Source of the DNA: G963701675 sp963701675
GTDB lineage: Bacteria > Planctomycetota > Planctomycetia > Gemmatales > Gemmataceae
NCBI GenBank assembly: GCA_963701675.1
Contig: OY969623.1
Coordinates: forward strand, 1,240,001 to 1,304,000
Reading direction: 5' to 3'
DNA length: 64,000 nt
Every line of letters begins with the position of its first letter. Position 1 is the first letter of the stretch. Below the pieces are notes generated by a model, which was not told the origin of the DNA, searched no databases, and saw nothing but the letters and a program-made list of their open reading frames with translations. Positions 55,261-64,000 of the stretch are shown one piece after another. The position numbers and the translations under genes were made by a program.

Positions 55261-57595
55261 TTATGTCCGCGCGATGGAACGTTTGAACTTCGTCTCGGAG
55301 TCTTGCGCCGCAAAAATGAAATCACTGATGTTGGGCGTCATGGCTATGAGTCGCGCCACCACTCTTGGTGCTCTTGCAGCGGCACGGGGCGAGTTCGCGG
55401 CGCGCCCGCTTGGTTCAAGGATGACGCCATTCGGATCGTAAATCGCGTTCATGACGCTGCCAGGGCCGCGCAGCCGCGTGAACTCGTCGTTGACAGCTTC
55501 CGCCAGTAGAACACGGTAGGTTTCACCCGGAAGCGGCGTATATCCGCCCACCATGAAGACGCCGAGAGTCCCCCCTAGATCGGCGGTTCCCGTCACCTGA
55601 AGTTGGTCGTGTTCTGCCCCGGCACTCGGACCACCGAGACGAACGAGAAGCGTCCCGGTTGGTAATTGCGTGTAGTTTCCATCAATCAACAGGATGCCCG
55701 TCCCGTCCAGGTTCCCAACTTGCAGCAATGAGCCGTTGGTGACGTCGGCCTCTACGGTCCCAAAACCGCCCAGATAGCCGCCGTCGATGCTCACGGCCGA
55801 TGCGGCGATGGTTCCATCGAGCAGGCTGGTCACACCGGCGGCTTGCGTAAACGCCCCACCGACGGTCACTTTGCTTGTCGAACCGATCGTGAGGCCTCCG
55901 TGATTTGCGAAATCGCCGGCCGGCACCCATTCAGCCCCGTTCAGAACGTTGAGGAAGCCGTGGTTTTCCGCGATATTGGCGAATGCGGAAACGTCGTTTT
56001 CGTTCACGATTTTTGCGTCGACGCCGTCTAACGTCACCGTCGCCAGGTTCGAATGGATGTCGGCGCCCGTGATCTTCAGGGTGCCTTTCACCAAATAGGT
56101 ACCCTCAGTCAACGTGTGATCGTCGAGCGGAGTGAAGTGTTCGGTGTCAAAGAACAAGGTGCCTGTATGTACTTCCACGGCGCCGTCATTGATGAACAAA
56201 GCGTGTTCGATGGTGGACGTTTCGGTACCCGCCGTTTTCTTCAGCGTCCCATCGTTCCGGAACAACCACGGTGCGAAACCGTCGTCCTCGTGGAACTCAA
56301 TCGGGTGGTCATTCATCAAATCGATCACCCCACCTTCGTGGTTGATGATCTCCGACCGAGCCGTTACCAGCAACGGGACGGGCGAGGTCCAGGTGACCGA
56401 GCCGAAGTTGTTAAACTTGCCCTTCATCACCATGCTGAGGTTGCCCGTAATGGACATCGTCGCGCCCGCCGCCACCGTCACATTCCCGGTGAGCTGCCCA
56501 CCGGACCACAGAAAGCTTTCGGTGACGGTCAGCGGGCCGTCGCCACGCAAAGTCCCGGCGTTTAGCTCGAACGGATTCGGCATCGTGATCGGAACGAGGG
56601 CGCTCAGCGTGCCGCCCGTCGTGACCATGACTTTGCCGTCGCCTTCGAATGTCGTCCCATCTTTGAGGTCGTAATTCAGATTGAAAGTAATGAACTGGAG
56701 TTGAGCCCCGGCTGCGACGGCGAACGTGCCGTGATTAGTGCCAGCCCCGGCAACCACAAGCGTCCCGCTGTTGACCTCGACGCGCCCAAAGTTGTTAAGC
56801 GGGCCCCAGCTATCGAATGCAGTTGACCCCGTCGTTCCTTCCTTGCGGAACGTGCCGTAATTGTTAAACGGGTGGCTGGCGAAACCGTCGTCATTTCGGA
56901 AGAGGAACGGCGTGTCGTTCTGGCACAACCACAGCCCGCCTTCCAGATTGTTGATAACTGTCAGCGACGAAACCCCGATCCGACCGATGCCCGACCAGCG
57001 CACGGTGCCGTCGTTATTGAAGGTGCCCGCGAATGATCTTGTTCTTGTCGCCGCTGATGTTGAGTGTCGCGCCTTCCGCCACGGTCCAATCCGCGTCCAG
57101 AATCCCGGCCGTCCAGGTAGCGTCGGCGTGAGTCGTCAACATGCCGGCGCCCGAAATCGTCGCATCGAACTCGATCATTTCGAACGGGCCCGAACTGTTG
57201 GCCTGCGAGTGAATCATCAACGTCGACTGCCCCTTCAGTCGAACCGTGTTGTTGTTGAATTCTGCATTGACAACACCGAGGGTGCCGTTGGTCAATTCAA
57301 GCGTGATACCGGCGTCGTCGGCAATGGTCAGCGATTTGACTTGATCGTAAGCCGTGGTGCCATGGGTGATCGTGACGCCGGGGGTGGCGATGTTGACGTC
57401 ATCTTCCGGTCCGGGGACTTTTCCGGTGCTCCACTTCGGCGCCGCGTTCCAATCGCCGCTGCCGCCGATCCAATCGACGACGGCGAATAGCACGCGATCT
57501 TCAAACGGTTCCAACCGCGGCCGTGCCGCTAGCCGGCGCCGGTCGGTCAGTGTCTTCGCTCCGCGAAACGCCTTGGATAGACTACTTAGCGCCAT
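55261..57595 (-). pseudogene. Large secreted beta-helix surface protein, one frameshift
   Basis: About 777 residues after correction. The N-terminus carries ARPRLEPFEDRVLF, the planctomycete surface-protein motif, followed by GGSGDWNAAPKWSTGKVPGP, typical of autotransporter-like filamentous proteins. Many short beta repeats follow (LNNFGRVEVNSGTLVVAG, FINDGAVEVHTGTLFF). A one-base shift near 57028 separates the first 190 residues from the rest: correcting it joins KNKII to AGTFNNDGTVRWSG. The C-terminus (GGTLGVFMVGGYTPLPGETYRVL) resembles the end of the passenger region of such proteins. Probably a surface adhesin-type or structural protein. Confidence 0.82.
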
Positions 57596-58059
57596 GATGG
57601 TGACTCCTCTCCCGAATGGTCTACAGTTGAAACCCGCGGTTCACGAACAGAACAACTCGAATTGCCGGCTTGGCGACGACGCGATAGTAGCGAAGTAACA
57701 AGGGAAATGCAGTCTCGACGACGCCCCTGCCAGTCCCGTTTCGCGAGTCCTACTCTCAGCCCGTAACGCTGCCCATAGTGTCGCCGGGAGAGGGTGGGAA
57801 TTCAAGAGAAAAAAGGAAAATATCAATCCGCGGATAATCGACGCAAATACTTACCTGCCCGCTCCACTCGTCGGCGCCAGTCCCTCCTTGCGAGCGGCGG
57901 GTGTAAACCAGCTGGTTACATTCCGGCAGCCGAGAAAGTTCACTGTTGATTCTCCGGCGTTGACTTCTGCTTGGCAAGCCAAAAGCTGGAGCTAGAATTA
58001 GTTATGTTTCTCGGGACCGCACGGCGCGGTCGGGACGAGTCGAGAGCACCTTACGATTC
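57596..58059. other. Divergent intergenic region
   Basis: No gene supported. It separates the surface-protein gene (minus) from the kinase-receiver gene (plus) and contains a good promoter for the latter at 57971-57998. Confidence 0.5.
57971..57998 (+). promoter_or_regulatory. Sigma-70-like promoter for the kinase-receiver gene
   Basis: A -35 element TTGGCA, 16 bases, and a -10 element TAGAAT; the start codon is about 60 bases downstream. Confidence 0.5.
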
Positions 58060-59493
58060 ATGTCGAACGTCACTGCCGCGACGATCGCTCAGTTGGCCGT
58101 TCAAAAAGGTCTACTGACCGAATCGCAGTTGAACGATTGCCCGGAGTTTCATGAACACCGGGGCAGCGACCCAGCAGTGGCGCTCCGTGCGCTCGAACGG
58201 CGCGGATTCCTCACACCGTGGCAAAGTCAGAAACTCCTTAAAGGGGAAGTCGACGGCTTTTTCCTCGGCGGCTACCGGTTACTCTACCGCATCGCGTCCG
58301 GAAGCTTCGGGCGTGTGTTCCGCGCGGACAACCCGCACAGCGGCGAAGTCGTGGCGATCAAGGCCCTCCGAAAACGCTGGAGCGAAGAACGGCGCACTAT
58401 TGACCTTTTCGAGCGCGAAGGTAAGGTCGGCCGGGCGCTGCGCCATCCCAACATCGTCTCGATCCTGGCCGTGGATCGCGACCCGGCGTCGCAGCAGTAC
58501 TACATCGTCATGGAATTCGTCGAGGGCGGCAACCTGCGCGACTTCCTGACAATCCGGAAGAAACTGGCGTCGGGTGAGGCGCTTCGGCTCATCGAAGATG
58601 CGGCAGCCGGGCTGGCCTATGCCCATTCGCAGGGTATTACGCACCGTGATATCAAACTCACCAACCTACTGATCTCCACACAAGGCGACGCTAAATTAGT
58701 GGACTTCGGGCTGGCCGGCATCTACACGGCTGAATCGGACGAGAAGACGAAGAAACAGTACCGTACGGTTGACTACGCCGGGTTGGAGCGGGCGACGGGC
58801 GCCAAGGCAGGCGACGTCCGCAGTGACGTTTTCTTTCTTGGCTGTGTTCTCTTTGAGATGTTGACCGGAAAATCCCCGCTCGATACGCCCGCCGACCCCC
58901 GTGCCCGCATGAAGAAGCAGCGTTTCGACCAGATTACGGAGTTGCTGACGCCGGAAAAAATCGAAGCGCCGCCGGCGGTGTTCAATCTACTCAAGACGAT
59001 GCTTGCCTACAATCCGCAAGAACGCTATCAGACACCGTCCCAGTTGCTGGACGCGGTTCGTGACGTTCGTCGGGAGCTTGAAAGTGGTGCGCCAGTTCCA
59101 ACCACGGCCCGCACCGGTGAGCGATCTGTGTTCATCGTCGAGAAGAGTCCGAAGTTTCAGGAGGCGTTCCGCGCCGCGCTCAAGAAGCTGGGTTATCGAG
59201 TATTCTTGTCCGCCGATCCGACGGTTGCGCTCAACCGTTACAAGTTGAAGCCCTTCGATGCGTTGATCGTCGATGCGGCAGGTGCGGACGACGACAGCAT
59301 CAGTCGCTTCGATCAGATCTTGGATGAAGCCGCTCGCCGGCAACTGACATGTCCGGGCATTTTGTTGTTGGCCGAAAAGCAGGAAGAGTGGGCTCGGAAC
59401 GTCGAACGCCGCCCCAGCGTGGCGATCATGGTTCGGCCGCTTACCTTGCGGCAAGTGACGGACCGCTTGGCCTCCCTCATGGCAACTCGTTGA
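58060..59493 (+). CDS. Ser/Thr protein kinase fused to a receiver-like domain
   Basis: 477 residues. An N-terminal helical stretch (about 1-65) ends in LERRGFLTPWQSQKLLKGE, common in planctomycete kinases. The kinase domain (about 70-345) has IASGSFGRVF, VVAIKALRKR (Lys), HRDIKLTNLL, and DFGLAG. From about 355 the protein has a CheY-like receiver domain (SVFIVEKSPKFQEAFRAALKKLGYRVF, DALIVDAAG with the possible phospho-Asp). The first acidic pair of a receiver is only partly kept (EK instead of DD), so phosphotransfer is uncertain. No membrane helix, so cytoplasmic. It may link Ser/Thr phosphorylation with two-component-type signalling. Confidence 0.88.
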   Translation: MSNVTAATIAQLAVQKGLLTESQLNDCPEFHEHRGSDPAVALRALERRGFLTPWQSQKLLKGEVDGFFLGGYRLLYRIASGSFGRVFRADNPHSGEVVAIKALRKRWSEERRTIDLFEREGKVGRALRHPNIVSILAVDRDPASQQYYIVMEFVEGGNLRDFLTIRKKLASGEALRLIEDAAAGLAYAHSQGITHRDIKLTNLLISTQGDAKLVDFGLAGIYTAESDEKTKKQYRTVDYAGLERATGAKAGDVRSDVFFLGCVLFEMLTGKSPLDTPADPRARMKKQRFDQITELLTPEKIEAPPAVFNLLKTMLAYNPQERYQTPSQLLDAVRDVRRELESGAPVPTTARTGERSVFIVEKSPKFQEAFRAALKKLGYRVFLSADPTVALNRYKLKPFDALIVDAAGADDDSISRFDQILDEAARRQLTCPGILLLAEKQEEWARNVERRPSVAIMVRPLTLRQVTDRLASLMATR

Positions 59494-59510
59494 GAATTCC
59501 TGCAAAATCC

Positions 59511-59538
59511 TTGACATCAAGGACTTGGAGGATTAATA
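59511..59538 (+). promoter_or_regulatory. Candidate promoter for the lipoprotein gene
   Basis: A perfect -35 element TTGACA, 16 bases, and a weaker -10 element TTAATA, about 100 bases before the lipoprotein start. Confidence 0.45.
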
Positions 59539-59640
59539 TCCTGGTCGACCAAACCGACCGGTGATAGCAGTGTTCCGGCCGACACTCGAAGCTCGCCGGT
59601 GTCCTGCGGTTCAATCCGCCTCTACGAGTGGTACCTGCCT

Positions 59641-60072
59641 ATGGCTCGCCGATTATCAATTAGTAGGCGCACATGCTGCATGGCGCTCTTCGGTTTTCTC
59701 ATCGTGATAAGCGGTTGCGAATGGGGTGGGCAGCGATTGACTCGCGTTCGCGGCCAGGTGACATTTAAGGGTCGCCCGGTCCCGAATCTGTTCATCAATT
59801 TCGTGCCCGACAAAGGACGTCCGAGCTGGGCGTTAACGGACGCCGACGGACGATTTACCGCGCATTATGACAAGGATCGCAACGGCGCCATACCTGGAAA
59901 ACACAAGGTCTTTATGACCTTTAAGCGTTTTGATCCGCGCGATGGAGGTACGCGATTAACCGAACCGGCGAATCTCATGCCTATCCTTGCGAAGTACGGG
60001 CAGCTTGAGAAATCACCGCTCCGCATCGTGGTGAATTCGGGTGAGCAAGTGGTGGATCTCCGGCTCGATTAG
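59641..60072 (+). CDS. Lipoprotein with carboxypeptidase regulatory-like domain
   Basis: 143 residues. Signal peptide and lipobox (FGFLIVISGC), then one Ig-like carboxypeptidase-regulatory fold: VRGQVTFKGRPVPNLFINFVP, LTDADGRFTAHYD, IPGKHKVFM. Planctomycetes carry many such small lipoproteins, often next to DUF1559 genes as here. Function unknown. The ATG at 59641 is chosen because the signal peptide follows directly. Confidence 0.88.
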   Translation: MARRLSISRRTCCMALFGFLIVISGCEWGGQRLTRVRGQVTFKGRPVPNLFINFVPDKGRPSWALTDADGRFTAHYDKDRNGAIPGKHKVFMTFKRFDPRDGGTRLTEPANLMPILAKYGQLEKSPLRIVVNSGEQVVDLRLD

Positions 60073-60230
60073 CCCGCCTCCATGGCTCGCGAAACGTCTG
60101 GCGACCACGGAAGATCGTCAAAGCGGAATCTAGACGGAGCTTTGACTCGCGTTTGGTACTATCTTTGCTATATGTCGGCTTTGCGTGGAAGATACCTCCA
60201 TTGCTTCTTGCCAAGGCTAAGCATTGCAAA

Positions 60231-61190
60231 ATGTCGAGAACAGGATTTCGACAATCGGTTCGGCGAGCGGGATTCACGCTGATTGAAGTGGTCGTGGTTC
60301 TCGCAATTATCGGCGTGCTACTTGCGCTGACGGCTCCCGCGGTGCAGCGCGCGCGAGCAACCGCCGACCGCACGGCCTGTGCCAACAACCTCCGGCAGCT
60401 TACCGCCGCGGTGCACGGATACGAAGTCACCCACCGCTCCATTCCGGCGGGAAGCGCGGGGCCGATGAACCCTGACGGCACATTCCCTTCAGGTTGGTAC
60501 AACCCGGTTTACGGAAATAAAACTCCCTGGGGTCACTTCGGTTGGCCGGCACTTTTGCTGCCCCACTTGGACCAGGAGCCGCTCTTCCGAAAGATCAATT
60601 TTGACGTATCGGCGTATGCGGAAAGCATCCCCATGAGTCAAAGCATTGATGTTGGTCCCGGGGGAAACTCGACCAACATGCTACCGGCGAACAATATGCC
60701 ACGCGTCTTCGTCTGCAAAGCCATCCGCCGCGTGAAGCCGGCGAATCAATTCAAAGATTATGGTGTAAATTCGGGTACGGGTCGTTACTTACCTGAACGC
60801 ACGGCAGCGGGGACGGACGGAGTGGCCTGGGTGAACAGCAAGCTTCGCCATACGGACATGAAGGACGGCGCCAGCGTCACGTTCTTGTTCCTCGAGTCAT
60901 CACATGCGGCGACCCATGGCACCATCCCGGCCGGAGTGGGAACGAATCAATTCTTCTGGGTGGATCACAACTCTCAAGGATATGTAACCTGCGCCGAAGC
61001 GGATGGCACGCCGACGCCGCCCAATAGTTCCACTTTCAGTCACCGTGGCGCCGTGGGTGAACATACCGGCGGAATCCAGACCGTGATGGTTGACGGCCAC
61101 GTGGTGTGGATCCCAAACGACATCGACTTCCGCGTGTATCATGCGATGTTTAGCCGCTCAGGAAACGAAGTGGTGCCGTCAGACTTCTAA
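60231..61190 (+). CDS. DUF1559 pseudopilin-like protein
   Basis: 319 residues with a prepilin motif (RRAGFTLIEVVVVLAIIGVL) and the DUF1559 body (TACANNLRQLTAAVHGYE, ending HTGGIQTVMVDGHVVWI). The ATG at 60231 places the processing site normally; codons upstream are not conserved in character. It follows the lipoprotein gene, the common planctomycete pairing. Envelope role unknown. Confidence 0.9.
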   Translation: MSRTGFRQSVRRAGFTLIEVVVVLAIIGVLLALTAPAVQRARATADRTACANNLRQLTAAVHGYEVTHRSIPAGSAGPMNPDGTFPSGWYNPVYGNKTPWGHFGWPALLLPHLDQEPLFRKINFDVSAYAESIPMSQSIDVGPGGNSTNMLPANNMPRVFVCKAIRRVKPANQFKDYGVNSGTGRYLPERTAAGTDGVAWVNSKLRHTDMKDGASVTFLFLESSHAATHGTIPAGVGTNQFFWVDHNSQGYVTCAEADGTPTPPNSSTFSHRGAVGEHTGGIQTVMVDGHVVWIPNDIDFRVYHAMFSRSGNEVVPSDF

Positions 61191-61293
61191 CACAACGCCA
61201 CACCTACCATTCTTCATCACACTCGTTCAGCCCGATAGAATGTCGTAGATTGTTGCAGCATGCGACTGCTTCCGATCCCAAGGGAGTTCATCG

Positions 61294-63009
61294 ATGAGAG
61301 CTATTGCACTTTGTGCTTTCGGTCTGATGTCGACGGTATTCCTGCGCTTGTCGGTACCAGCTCAGGCAGAACCATCGTCTGAGGCGCCGCCGCGACTCGC
61401 AGTGTTGATCGTTGTCGATCAGCTGCGCGGAGACTACTTGCCGCGTTGGCGCGAGCTATTCGGGCCGAACGGCTTCCGTCGCCTGGAACGCGAAGGAGCG
61501 TCATATGGAAACTGCCATTACCCATACGCGGCAACCGCCACGGCGCCCGGACACGCATCATTAGTTGCCGGTTGTTGCCCGGCGATCCACGGAATCGTCG
61601 GTAACGAATGGTTCGAATCCAAGGAACGCAGGACGGTAAACTGCGTTGATTCTGATCGTCACTTGCGCGTGCCAGGAAAACCTCCGGATCTTGCATCGAC
61701 GCTGTCATCAGATCGCTCGAAAGGAGGAATCTCTCCGGAGCGGCTGCGGGCGCCGACACTCGCCGATGGCGTCAAGAAAGCAACGTCTAATAAGGGGCGT
61801 GTGGTTTCACTTTCGTTAAAAGACCGTTCGGCGGTCTTGCCGGGCGGGCGCACACCGGATGCATGCTATTGGTTCGACACCCATACCGGCGAGTTCGTGA
61901 CTTCCACCTATTATCGGGACACGTTGCACCCGTGGGTCGAGGAGTTCAACCGAGCTCGGCCCGTCGACAGGTGGTTCGGAAAAGACTGGACTCGCCTGGC
62001 GACGTCGATTGATTACGATCGGAATAGCGGCGCTGACGATGTGGCGGGGGAAGGAACGGGTATAGCCCAAGGTCGGACGTTTCCGCATCCGATCACCGGC
62101 GGCCTTAAGCAGCCGGCTCGTGCGTTTTACGAAGCGGCGACTTTCTCGCCGGCAGGCAACGAATTGTTGTTGGAACTGCTCAAGATTGCCGTCGAGCGCG
62201 AGCAGCTCGGCCAACGTGGCGTGTCGGATTTGCTCTGTGTGAGCTTCTCGTCTAACGACCTTGTAGGGCACGTGTGGGGGCCAGACTCTCACGAGGTACT
62301 CGACATTACCTTGCGCACGGACCGGCTGATTTCGGAGCTTCTCACATTCCTCGACGACCGCGTGGGTCAAGGCAACTATGTGCTGGCTCTATCGTCGGAT
62401 CATGGCATATGCCCGTTGCCAGAGGTGATGAGCGCACGAGGAACGGAGGCCGGTCGGATCGATTTGGCACGGTTCATCAAAAACGCCGAGGCTTTCTTGT
62501 CGCAAAGGTTTAAAGCGCCGGCATCAACGAAATGGTTTGAGCCTCCGGTGTCCCTCTGGATCGACCTGAACCGGCAGGCACTAACATCGGCGAACATTAC
62601 GGCGGAAACCGCTGCGGCGGCATTGGCCGAATGGTTGAAGCAACAATCCGGCATTCAAACAGTTTACACGCGTGCCGAACTTCAGTCGGATGCGTCTGAG
62701 GATGATCCTCTCAAAAAAAGCGTGAAACGGTGCTACCATGCAGAGCGTTGCGGCGACTTGTTTGTGATTCAAAAGCCGCACTATCTCTTTGCGAGCACCT
62801 ATTGGACGGGAACGACACACGGGACACCGCATCCATATGACACCCACGTTCCGTTGTTGTTTTTTGGCCCTGGAGTTCGCCCCGGAATTCGCGCGGATGA
62901 AGCCGTCACACCCTTGTGCATCGCGCCCGTCCTAGCGCGGGCTTTGGGAATCGATCCTCCCGAGAAAACGGCATACGAGGTTCCACATGGTTTGTTCGAT
63001 GCGAAGTAA
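61294..63009 (+). CDS. Secreted alkaline phosphatase-superfamily hydrolase (PafA-like)
   Basis: 571 residues. Signal peptide (LMSTVFLRLSVPAQA), metal-binding Asp in VLIVVDQLRGDYL, nucleophile Thr in YAATATAPGHASL, and further metal ligands in SNDLVGHVWGPDSHE and LSSDHGICPLPE plus a late THGTPHPYDTHVPLL. Length and order fit PafA-type phosphatases/type I phosphodiesterases. It should release phosphate from organic phosphates outside the cytoplasm. The start is preceded by GGGAG. Confidence 0.92.
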   Translation: MRAIALCAFGLMSTVFLRLSVPAQAEPSSEAPPRLAVLIVVDQLRGDYLPRWRELFGPNGFRRLEREGASYGNCHYPYAATATAPGHASLVAGCCPAIHGIVGNEWFESKERRTVNCVDSDRHLRVPGKPPDLASTLSSDRSKGGISPERLRAPTLADGVKKATSNKGRVVSLSLKDRSAVLPGGRTPDACYWFDTHTGEFVTSTYYRDTLHPWVEEFNRARPVDRWFGKDWTRLATSIDYDRNSGADDVAGEGTGIAQGRTFPHPITGGLKQPARAFYEAATFSPAGNELLLELLKIAVEREQLGQRGVSDLLCVSFSSNDLVGHVWGPDSHEVLDITLRTDRLISELLTFLDDRVGQGNYVLALSSDHGICPLPEVMSARGTEAGRIDLARFIKNAEAFLSQRFKAPASTKWFEPPVSLWIDLNRQALTSANITAETAAAALAEWLKQQSGIQTVYTRAELQSDASEDDPLKKSVKRCYHAERCGDLFVIQKPHYLFASTYWTGTTHGTPHPYDTHVPLLFFGPGVRPGIRADEAVTPLCIAPVLARALGIDPPEKTAYEVPHGLFDAK

Positions 63010-63071
63010 GACATGTGCTCCACTTCTTGCTCTTTAGTCGATAACTTATTCAGTGCCGGAAGGAGTCCGAA

Positions 63072-64000
63072 TTGGAGTTTGTGAGAAAAGCGTGGCGGCT
63101 TCTCCCACACGACGCCGACATGGTGAGTCGCGTTGTGCACGAGGGGCGCGTATCTCCGATCCTGGCACAGCTTCTTATCAATCGCGGTATCAACGCCAAT
63201 AATCAAATTCATCGGTTTCTCACAGCGCCGTTCACCGGATTACACGATCCAGAAGCTCTGCCCGGCCTGAGCGAGGCGGCCGATCATTTGTTCCAGGCCG
63301 CCCGCAACGGGAAATCGATATGTATCTACGGCGACTATGACGTCGATGGTCTAACGGGGACCGCGATCTTATTGCAGACCCTTCGTCACCTCCATGCGTC
63401 CGTGACCTTCTATGTTCCTCATCGTCTGGATGAAGGATACGGGCTCAATTCGGAAGCTTTGCGAACCATCGCCAGCACCGGCACGTCGGTGGTCGTGACC
63501 GTTGATTGTGGTATCGCTAGCCTTCATGAAGCGGAGGAAGCACGTCGTCTCGGATTAGAATTGATCGTCACCGATCACCACGAATTCAAGGAGCAACTGC
63601 CAGCCGCACATATTCTGGTCCACCCCCGTCTCCCCGGTAGCCAATATCCGTTCGGCGAACTCTCGGGATCCGGCGTGGCCTTCAAATTAGCATGGGCGCT
63701 TTGCCAGCGTGCCAGTGGAGCCGCACGAGTCACGCAACCGCTGCGTGAATTCCTTCTCGACGCGGTTGGCCTGGCGGCCCTGGGAATGGTGGCCGACTGC
63801 GTCCCCCTTGTCGACGAGAATCGAATCGTCGTCAGGCACGGCCTTACCCGCCTCAAGGAATCGCCGTCGGTAGGTTTCCAGGCATTGGTCGAAGCCGCGG
63901 GACTGAGTGAGCGTAGTGTCTTGACCGCCGCCGACATCGCCTATTTCCTCGCGCCTCGGCTTAATGCCGCCGGTCGACTTGGATGTGCGCGACTTGTGGT
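63072..64000 (+). CDS. recJ: Single-stranded-DNA exonuclease RecJ (3' end beyond window)
   Basis: About 309 residues are visible. DHH phosphoesterase motifs: ICIYGDYDVDGLTGTAIL, VVTVDCGI, LIVTDHHEF, and SGSGVAFKLAWAL, followed by LGMVADCVPLVDENR and LAPRLNAAGRLG. RecJ degrades single-stranded DNA 5' to 3' in recombination and mismatch repair. The start is a TTG at 63072 with AGGAG six bases upstream; a GTG at 63081 is the alternative. The gene runs off the window. Confidence 0.95.
   Translation, partial: MEFVRKAWRLLPHDADMVSRVVHEGRVSPILAQLLINRGINANNQIHRFLTAPFTGLHDPEALPGLSEAADHLFQAARNGKSICIYGDYDVDGLTGTAILLQTLRHLHASVTFYVPHRLDEGYGLNSEALRTIASTGTSVVVTVDCGIASLHEAEEARRLGLELIVTDHHEFKEQLPAAHILVHPRLPGSQYPFGELSGSGVAFKLAWALCQRASGAARVTQPLREFLLDAVGLAALGMVADCVPLVDENRIVVRHGLTRLKESPSVGFQALVEAAGLSERSVLTAADIAYFLAPRLNAAGRLGCARLV

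Noticed and set aside
1..64000. CRISPR arrays, rRNA, tRNA and insertion-sequence transposases
   Set aside because: No regularly spaced direct repeats, no recognisable RNA gene and no transposase motif were seen by eye; a covariance-model tRNA scan would be needed to be certain.

Overview
The window looks like chromosomal DNA of a planctomycete, most likely of the Gemmata group. Evidence: two DUF1559 pseudopilin genes, Ser/Thr kinases with TPR or receiver domains next to an ECF sigma factor, large secreted proteins with the planctomycete N-terminal motif (LEALERRVVP, LEPFEDRVLF), a choice-of-anchor Q-type remnant, and dispersed GC-rich hairpins. I saw no rRNA, tRNA, CRISPR array or insertion-sequence transposase.

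Layout. 1-1.1 kb: a truncated coiled-coil gene joined tail-to-tail to a fragment of a surface-protein gene. 1.4-5.1 kb: secreted trypsin-like protease with a long repeat region. 5.3-12.5 kb, minus strand: a type VI secretion (T6SS) tip operon (vgrG, PAAR, metzincin-like cargo) followed by an ECF sigma factor and a frameshifted kinase-TPR gene. 12.7-26.3 kb, plus strand, diverging from vgrG: two membrane-anchored caspase-like proteins lacking catalytic residues, a von Willebrand A protein between them, a secreted Ig/carboxypeptidase-regulatory-like protein, then tssK, tssL and a shortened tssM. Sheath, tube, baseplate and ClpV genes are not in the window. The tssM product keeps its NTPase-like region, but the P-loop is degenerate and the protein ends right after its third membrane helix, so the usual large periplasmic domain is missing. 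The periplasm-facing pseudo-caspases and VWA protein encoded in the same operon are candidates to replace it. This is the most interesting part of the window.

26.4-31 kb: a DUF1559 gene and a two-gene ATPase module (XRE-HTH/P-loop and membrane/P-loop). 31.4-44.3 kb: mostly housekeeping (DksA-like, HtrA-like protease, LplT-Aas-like, radical SAM, XdhC, queA, rdgB, xerC/D). 44.3-47.7 kb: MacAB-type efflux operon. 48-53.7 kb: glycosyltransferases and a frameshifted cysteine desulfurase. 54-63 kb: DUF4380-like protein, frameshifted surface protein, kinase-receiver fusion, lipoprotein, DUF1559 and a phosphatase. The right end holds the start of recJ.

Caution: about eleven genes are broken by what look like single-base indels, often with well-conserved sequence on both sides. 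This density suggests residual assembly error at least as much as gene decay, so every frameshift call is provisional.
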